From: Manihot esculenta
Taxonomy: Eukaryota; Streptophyta; Magnoliopsida; Malpighiales; Euphorbiaceae
Reading direction: 5' to 3'
Length of the DNA stretch: 64,000 nucleotides
Assembly (NCBI RefSeq): GCF_001659605.2
Contig: NC_035173.2
Location: forward strand, 12,888,206-12,952,205
How positions within the stretch are numbered: the first letter of the stretch is position 1; each line of letters begins with the position of its first letter. The notes beneath the pieces were generated by a model. The model searched no databases. It was given only the letters and a program-made list of their open reading frames with translations, and was not told the DNA's origin. Of the stretch, positions 57,490 through 64,000 are shown one piece after another. The translations under genes were made by a program, and so were the position numbers.

Positions 57490-57828
57490 ATTTGGACACA
57501 CTTTATCTCAATTGACCATGCCAACATGCACCCTAAAGTTTTCAAGTCTACGGAGGATTCTTAATAACTGTTATGTCATAACTATCTTTTAATGATTTTT
57601 TAAATATATCTTAAATTTTTTAACTGTTAGTAGAATAGCAAACGAAACGCCAACTTCCTATGTTCAAATATTGAGTTTCGAACCCTTCAATGCTTTGACC
57701 GGCATAAAAAATTGGTTTTTGAATGCCTCTTTCCTTTCTTGCCAATGTGGTGCTTAATGCAACGCTGCCAAATAAATGAATAGGTCTTCTTCTGGTAGGG
57801 ACTACTAAGTATATATAGGGAGCTAAGG
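57490..57828 (-). pseudogene. RNase H remnant of element F
   Basis: The minus strand reads FIYLAA, GSKLNI, FAILLTVKKFKIYLKNH, IVMT and LRRLENFRVHVGMVN, collinear with the first RNase H of E (LIYLAASKQS, YALLLVVRKFRVYLKSH, VVMT). It directly adjoins the hAT-like insertion, whose removal joins it to the reverse transcriptase remnant at 58801. The second RNase H domain is missing between here and the integrase. Confidence 0.65.
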
Positions 57829-57836
57829 TATTCCTT

Positions 57837-58800
57837 GCAGGAGAAGTAGTTTTTGTTTTAAAACTGAAATTGAACCAAATTAAACTGTTTGATTTGGTTT
57901 ATTCAATTTGGTTCTTTAATAATATTTAGTAATTTTAATTTTCAATTTAATCAAGTAACCGAAATCAATGGAGAAAATCGAACCATCCATGTATGTATAT
58001 ATATAGTTAAATGAAGTCCTGCTACATTCAATCATCTCTCATCTCTCATCTCAGTTCACGCCTTCACCATCACTTTCTAATCTGCTCACCAAAAGTCCAT
58101 CCCTCTCATGCCTCCTCCTCCTCCTTTGTCATACTTTCCAAATCTCCACGTCCCATCCATTGTTGCTAGTCTCTCCTCTGAATCTAGGGATTTCATCGCC
58201 CAAAGCCAAATCTCCTTCATCTCGGTGTGTCGATGCCACCCATCTCCCTCACATGCACTCGTCCTTCGTCGAGCATGTCAAATCGAGAATGATGGAGGAT
58301 ATACCCATTGGGATGTTGAATCTCAAAGGACCAGGTGTTTGCGACTAATTGTAAAATGCCCCCTATGTTGTTGAAACTTTGTGATTTGCTAATCTTTGCT
58401 TTTCTATATTTCTGTTAATTCTACTTTTTTTATTGTTAGTGACTTGTTAATCTTTATCATTCTTTTTGTCAAAATATTTGAGAATTTTATTTTTGATTTT
58501 AAGAGTGGTTTTGTAACTATGTATCTGTGGATTGCATGGAAGGGTTCTTTATTAATCTTGGTTGGTGACTGAGATTGGCTACTAGTAGTATAGGAGGGAT
58601 GTTGTTCTGAATTTTCCCTTCATTGTTTTGCATTGTTGAAAATCAATGGTTTAATAACCAAACATTGAACCAAATGGTTCAATTCGATTGGATTCTCTTA
58701 ATTCTATTTGATTTTGATTAGCATTTTTAATAAATTCAATTTTTTTTAGTTTTTTTATTTTGATTCTATTTAGAATCCAATGGACTGATTACACACTCCT
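57837..58800. mobile_element. hAT-like non-autonomous DNA transposon in the pol of element F
   Basis: It splits the minus-strand pol remnant. Flanking 8-mers are tattcctt (57829-57836) and aattcctt (58801-58808), 7 of 8 identical, as in hAT target duplications. Ends read GCAGGAGAAGTAG on the left and, on the opposite strand at the right, AGGAGTGTGTAATC, weak inverted repeats. Inside are AACCAAAT/ATTTGGTT words near both ends and a GC-richer, CT-rich centre (58020-58370) that could be captured host sequence. No transposase. Confidence 0.5.
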
Positions 58801-59115
58801 AATTCCTTTTATCTCTTTAAAAGCTTATTGACAGTCTTCTGTCCAGTACCTTTTAGCTGACTTAGAGTGAACCTGCTGAGAGCTTCCACTCTACTTGTTA
58901 AGTCTCTTACACATAATGGGACCAACATATCTAGGATGGCATGTAATTTTGCTAGGTTAGGCTCAATTCCATAACCATTAACCATGTACACCAAAACTTT
59001 TCTCTTCTCCCTTTGACGAGGAAATCACACTTCATTGGGTTTAACTTCATATGATAGTGATGCAACACAGACAACACTTTACAGACCGGCTACTTGTTTG
59101 AAAGACTTGCTTTAC
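58801..59115 (-). pseudogene. pol: Reverse transcriptase (thumb/connection) remnant of element F
   Basis: On the minus strand MKLNPMKCDFLV, then FLVYMVNGYGIEPNLAKLHAI with one shift, LVPLCVRD, VEALSRF and TGQKTVNKLLK match E's MRLNPVKCTF, DYMVSGKGIEPNPEKMEVI, TCVRDVK, VALNRF and WTEDCQQDFK. Tat-clade pol is therefore present in inverse orientation to E. Polymerase motifs before it are lost. Confidence 0.8.
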
Positions 59116-59401
59116 ATCACTAATGAAACGAATCTAATCGAATGAAAGCGAATTAATTTACTTAAATTCACTTTAATTTTTTTCAATTTAATTTAATTTA
59201 TATTTTTAATAAGTTGAATTTATTCAATTTTTTACTTTTACAAATTAAATCAAATTGAACATACTAATGTTGAATAATAATACTTATTTGTGGACTACTA
59301 CAAGGCACAAAGTGTAGGTTTCTGACATATAATCTAGTGGATTATTCTTTTATCGTGAAAAATTTATTTCTCAATAGGTGGAAGACTATAAAGGTAAATC
59401 T

Positions 59402-59742
59402 CTTGTTTATATATTATTCCTACATTGAATTAAATAAAATTTTTAATTATATTAGAATTAAAGGGTCTAACATTATTAATAGAGTATTTGTTTATATATT
59501 ATTCCTACATTGAATTAAATAAAATTTTTAATTATATTAGAATTAAAGGGTCTAACATTATTAATAGAGTATTTGTTTATATATTATTCCTACATTGAAT
59601 TAAATAAAATTTTTAATTATATTAGAATTAAAGGGTCTAACATTATTAATAGAGTATTTGTTTATATATTATTTCTACATTGAATTAAATAAAATTTTTA
59701 ATTATATTAGAATTAAAGGGTCTGACATTATTGATAGAATAT
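59402..59742. repeat. 85-bp tandem repeat, four copies
   Basis: The word gtttatatattatt starts at 59405, 59490, 59575 and 59660, spacing exactly 85. Units are nearly identical (the last has a few changes), contain gaattaaagggtctaac, and are very AT-rich. No coding potential. Confidence 0.95.
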
Positions 59743-60958
59743 TTGGTTTTGTTTGATGAGGGGTATATAGTAAAGTTAAATTGTAAGCAGTTGAGTAGTG
59801 TGTATTTTAGAGAGAAAAATGATTAATGTTTATAATTATTAATTTTATTTTATTATTTGTGAGTGATTATCACAATAAATTAATATAAAATTTTTATTGT
59901 AAATAATGGTGTAAAGAATCGTGATATTAAAAATGATAAAATAAAATTTTGAAGTAGAGTCATTCAATAAAAAAATAATTTTAGTCGATAATAATTTTAG
60001 TCAATGAAAAGTATTGCGAAGGATGTTTTTGTATGAGTAATAATAATTGATTAAAGATTTTAATGAGGTAAAAGATGACGATCGGAAAGAATTTTAATAA
60101 AGGTAAAAAATATTGACAAATAATAATAAGAACAAATTAAATTGACATTAGCCCTTGATATAAAGTACAATATCTTTAAAGAAGAAATTAGAGAGTTCAT
60201 ATCAAAATCGCTCACAAGAAATTATACCAATCCAAAATTGAAGAAGTATGAATATTGAAGATCATTCTAATATTTTTAATTATTATTTTAATGATTTTTT
60301 TATTATTTTTTATATTTTAAATTTCACAACTTTACTATAAATTTTTATTAAAATCATTTTCTAAAAAGTTAAATGATTTAAACTCTTAAATAGTAAACAT
60401 TTAAGAAAATGTCACTTAATATTTTCTTAAGTAATTCTAACAGCATTGTACGACTTAATATATGATAATAAATCTATATATCTTCAATATATACTATTTA
60501 GAATAATATATATAGTACTAACTTAATTTAAATTTTAAATTTAAAAAGAAATTAGATCAAAATTTACTATCTTTATTGATTTCTAATTTTTCTTAAAGGA
60601 ATTAAGTGGCTTTATCTTTTCAATTATAAATACCAATATTAATTACTTGTTATTTCCTTAAACAACTCTAAAGAGATTATGTGGTTTAATATTACAAAAC
60701 AACTAGAAAAGTACAATTTTAATAGAAAAGTTTTGTAATCATATAAATCCTGCCTTATGTCAAAAGTGGATGAAAATAGTAAGCATCATTCTTCTTTATA
60801 ATTACGAATATAATTTGCCTACAAATAACCAATTTAAAAAATATTAATTGTATATTTTATTTATATTTTTCAACATAAATACGGTTATATTTTGATATAA
60901 CCAAATATTGTTTTTAATCGGATAATCATAAAGATTATGATCGAGCATAATAGAAATT
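59743..60958. other. AT-rich region, nothing recognised
   Basis: About 1.2 kb of AT-rich DNA with many short direct words (aattttaataaaa-type). I see no ORF, LTR end or RNA feature. Confidence 0.5.
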
Positions 60959-60959
60959 A

Positions 60960-61922
60960 TGTTAAGGATATTAAACAATCAAAATAAAATTTGTCATTCT
61001 ATTTGAGAGATATTTTCTGGTCCCCTCGATAAGTGAGACTGAGAAATGCATAGTCATTTTTAAATGAATCGATAATGTGATCAATATCATTTGGTTTTAT
61101 CAGTTTATTTAGAGATCGAAAAATTATAAGTTTAAACATTATAAATTTGACATTGACTATGACTTATGTTCAAACTAGATATCGTGTGACAAAGGGATTA
61201 ATAAATATTTTGTTTATTAAACTTTATCGGACCATCGATCCTCATATTAATTGGATAGTCATAACGTCTTACTAAAGACCACTTATAATTTATGGGTCTT
61301 GTTGGACTAAGATTATTGTCAATTAATGTGAGCCTATTGGGTTACACACAAAAAAAGTCATTGATGTGCTATGTCATATTAATAGGCTAAGAGCCCGTCA
61401 GTATAATTAATAATAATATTAATATAATAATATTTAAAAGATCTGTATCCTATCTGTAATAATTACAGATAAAAGGTCTTTTCATTTTTTTTGAAAAGGA
61501 TTTATTGCACAGATTTATTGATCTCTGCGATTATGTATCTGTTACTATGATCACAATTTTTTTACGAAAAGAAGAGTGTGAAAATGAAAAGTTTAGTGTG
61601 AACAAAAACACCTTCTTTGAGAGTTTTACAGAAAGCGTGAGGAGGGTTTTTGTAATCGTTTTGGTGTTGCAAATTTGGAGCACATAGCTGATCCATCCAT
61701 TCAGAGATCTAGCACTTTAGACGGAAACGTTCATGTGGATACCAGTAAGGGTGTTTGTTTCAGATGCAGCACCTTCAGCCCGAAACAGTTTCTAATAACA
61801 TTAGTTTCTTTATCATTCCTTTCGAATTAAACGAAGCACTCGAATATTGAAAGGGAAAATAGAGATATTTTATTTTTCCAGTGCGTAATTTTGGATTGCA
61901 GTGATCTCTGGGTTTCCTTACA
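60960..61922 (+). repeat. Possible Ty1/copia-type LTR remnant
   Basis: The text from tgttaaggatattaaac to gggtttccttaca has the style of plant copia LTRs: TG start, a 'gagcctattgggttacacac' style middle (61330-61350) and a CA end beside Athila gag. The 5 bases outside (aatta and ctagg) do not match, and no copia coding is nearby. Weak evidence. Confidence 0.3.
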
Positions 61923-62496
61923 CTAGGAATGCGAATGAGGTAAGTATTGCATCTTTAGATTCTAAAATTTCACAACTTACAGTTGCAATTCAACAATTGG
62001 CTACAGGAAATAATATACGAGCTTGTGGTATTTGCAAATAAGCCGACTATCCCACATATATGTGTCCTACCTTTCAGGAAGAAGTGCAACAGGTAAATGT
62101 CATTAGGGGATTCAATGGACAACAAAGGAAGTATGACTCATTTTCAAGCACTTACAATCTGGAGTAGAGAGATCATCCAAACATTAGCTATGGGAATAGA
62201 CAACAGAACTTCTATCAAGTTGCAAAAATAGGTATATCTTTAGAAAACATTATTCAATCCCTTACTAATAGCACTCTTGCTTTTCAACAGGAAACAAAAT
62301 CGAGCATACAGAATTTGGAGAATCAAATGAGCCAACTTGCTACATCAGTGAGCTAGCTGGAATCTCAAGGGGAACTGACATCCCAAACTGTGCCAAATCC
62401 AAAACAGAATGTAAGTGTAATTACGCTGCGAACCGGAAGGAATTAGAATTTGCCAGTCCGAAGAGGCTTGTCCAAGGCAGTACGACAGACTTGATG
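61923..62496 (+). pseudogene. gag: Athila-type gag remnant
   Basis: The translation, with stops, contains CGICK, a stop, ADYPTYMCPTFQEEVQQVNVI, then GFNGQQRKYDSFSSTYN, WRDHPNISYGNRQQNF, SSIQNLENQMSQLATSV and ITLRTGKELEF. These are the CCHC region and tail of Athila-clade Gag. The upstream capsid part is missing and the frame is cut by LTR I at 62497. It would belong to a Ty3/gypsy lineage different from A-D and from E. Confidence 0.75.
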
Positions 62497-63291
62497 TGTA
62501 ATACCCGGCTAGACTCCGGCATCGGAATTCCTACCGTCCGGCGGAATCTCGGATGTCGGAATCCTCTAGAAGGGTAAAATTATGTTTTTCTAAAATATTT
62601 TTAAGTGTTTTAAGGTTTTAAGTAAGAAAGAAATTGAGTTTTTGAAAGAAAAACACTATGGAGGAAATTCCAGGTTCGGCCGTCGAACTTGGTGGAGTTT
62701 TGGAGTCACCTTTGGCTTCCGAAGGTGGTCTGGCCAGCCACCTATAAAAGGCCCCATGTCCGAAAATGGGCGAGCTTTTTCCTCCATTTTCGGGCAAAGG
62801 TGAGTTCATGCCTTCCATGATTGGTTTTGAGGTTTTCCTTCAAATCCTACAAGTTTCTAACAAGTTTTAACTTGGTTTTAAAGTTTTTAAGCAAAGATCG
62901 AAGTTTGAAAGTTTGGAGATCTCCAGAACTCATTTTCCCCAAATCTCCAAGTTGTGTCACGTTTTCTCTCGATCTTCAAGAGGTAAGCGTCGATCCTCGC
63001 CTCCTTCGATGATTTAAGCAAGTTTTATGAAGGTTTATGGAGTAGAAATGCATGTTTAGATTAGTTGTTAAATATTCGGGTTTATGTTGATTTTATGGGT
63101 AATGTATGATATATGTGTTGCTAGATGTGTTCTGTTGGGCTAGTTTGAGACCCCTATATGCTTGTATATGTGTGTATGCATATTGTAGAATAGCTAAATG
63201 CATATTTGGGAGGTTAGGGAGGCTTAAATGTGCTTAAGGGCTGAGTTCTGCCATTTCTGGAAGAACTCAGGTTCGGCAGCGCAGAACCTGC
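62497..63291 (+). repeat. Tekay LTR I, truncated and internally deleted
   Basis: It begins TGTAATACCCGGC after tgatg and follows the family through the first motif cluster (one diverged copy), TATA (ctataaaagg, about 62742) and a GAG-GTAAG donor-like site (62981). It breaks in the second cluster at 63280-63291, where gttcggcagc joins gcagaacctgc, a small deletion, and unrelated LTR J starts. Confidence 0.9.
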
Positions 63292-64000
63292 TGATAAAGC
63301 ATATTTTAGTCCATATTATCATGATCTTATTGATGTTTATTTGCACCTATTCTACCTAATTTTGTGGTTTTAATCATGTTTTACAGGTATTAGGTGTAAA
63401 GGAACAATTTGGAGAAAATGCTCTTAAAAATGCCAAAAAGTGCTAAAAACTCAACCGCCTTCGGAAGCACCTTCAGAAGCACTTTCGGAAGCCGAAACTC
63501 AACCACCTTCGGAAGCACCTTCGGAAGCACTTTCGGAAGCCGAAAGTCACACACTTTCGGAAGCACTTTCGGAAGCCGAAAGTCCAGTATAGAGGCGAAA
63601 GTCACACACCTTCGGCGGCACCTTCGGCCGCCGAACCTTGCGTCCAGAGCCGAAAGTCCAACCTCCGAAACTCATCTTAGGCGGCCGAAAGTGCCCCCGA
63701 ACAGCCTCCTCCTTATTCAAGAAGGCAAATCTTGAAGATCACATGTTTCCCACTTAGTGCCATGCACATTCAAGATTCAAAACAAGGCTCCACCTTCCTC
63801 TTTAGTGCATAAATCTTCTTGGACACACCTTGGACAACAATTAAAAGACCAAAAAGCCCCTCCCTTGCCTTCACATGCACATCTTGGACCAAGGGCACTT
63901 TGGGCAACCTCCAAAAGATGGATGGACATCCAAGAAACCCTAGACAGCCTCTCAACTCCTATTTAAAGGCCTCAAGAACACAAGAAGAGGCAACATTCAA
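63292..64000 (+). repeat. Start of another LTR (J) carrying TTCGG-rich repeats
   Basis: The segment starts TGATAAAGCATATTTTAG, has none of the Tekay 5' text, and runs off the window. At 63460-63605 it contains repeated CTTTCGGAAGC and AGCCGAAAGTC words, and from 63605 a stretch (CTTCGGCGGCACCTTCGGCC..., ccagagccgaaagtcc) like the second motif cluster of Tekay LTRs read backwards. TATTTAAAGG at about 63960 may be a TATA box. The family is unidentified. Confidence 0.55.

Noticed and set aside
58108..58374. 88-aa Pro-rich ORF that might be a host gene.
   Set aside because: It lies inside the hAT-like insertion, has no neighbouring exons or recognisable domain, and overlaps another open frame; at most a captured fragment.

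Overview
The window is plant nuclear DNA and consists almost entirely of LTR retrotransposons nested in one another. I find no bacterial-type operon, no intact host gene, no tRNA or rRNA gene and no CRISPR array. Evidence for a plant genome: Ty3/gypsy Tekay-type chromoviruses with LTRs of about 2.2 kb, initiator-Met-tRNA primer sites and C-terminal chromodomains; Tat-clade elements with a second RNase H and an antisense extra ORF; and an Athila-type gag. The species cannot be proved from this sequence. The LTR family rich in TTCGG-NNN-CCGAA motifs makes me suspect a euphorb such as cassava, with low confidence.

Layout. (1) Element E, a plus-strand Tat-clade element, is the substrate for everything up to about 51.7 kb. 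Its gag, protease, reverse transcriptase, RNase H, second RNase H and integrase lie at 0.16-7.37 kb, a 109-bp tandem repeat at 7.5-9.16 kb, an antisense extra ORF at 48.1-51.0 kb on the minus strand, and a probable partial 3' LTR near 51.25 kb. (2) Insertions inside E: minus-strand solo LTR H (3652-5746); Tekay element A (9156-21846), which holds solo LTR G (12432-14774) and a 508-bp near-perfect palindrome (19280-19787); and minus-strand Tekay element D (22814-45059), which holds plus-strand element B (from 23958), which holds plus-strand element C (31376-41350). Target-site duplications support H, A, G, D and C. B's far end was lost in a rearrangement at 41.5-42.3 kb that left two abutting palindromes. 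(3) At 45.2-48.1 kb a segment resembling plant mitochondrial DNA carries LTR fragments flanked by a 26-bp duplication. (4) From 51.7 to 64 kb the DNA is AT-rich and older. It contains a second, decayed Tat-clade element F in the opposite orientation (pol on the minus strand at 57.0-59.1 kb, extra ORF on the plus strand at 53.6-55.25 kb), a hAT-like insertion in F's pol, a four-copy 85-bp tandem repeat, an Athila gag remnant, another truncated Tekay LTR and the start of an unrelated LTR.

Function and age. Every coding region seen is a retrotransposon gag, pol or extra ORF, and all are broken by stops or frameshifts. Many stops fit C-to-T change, as expected for methylated, silenced repeats. 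C is the youngest (nearly identical LTRs), then B, then D, in agreement with the nesting order. E and F are oldest.

Most worth following up: the palindromic insertion with LTR-like ends and target-site duplication; the palindrome pair at the B/D junction; splice-site-like signals conserved in all the Tekay LTRs; and the two Tat elements placed tail to tail, whose antisense ORFs share an intron position.
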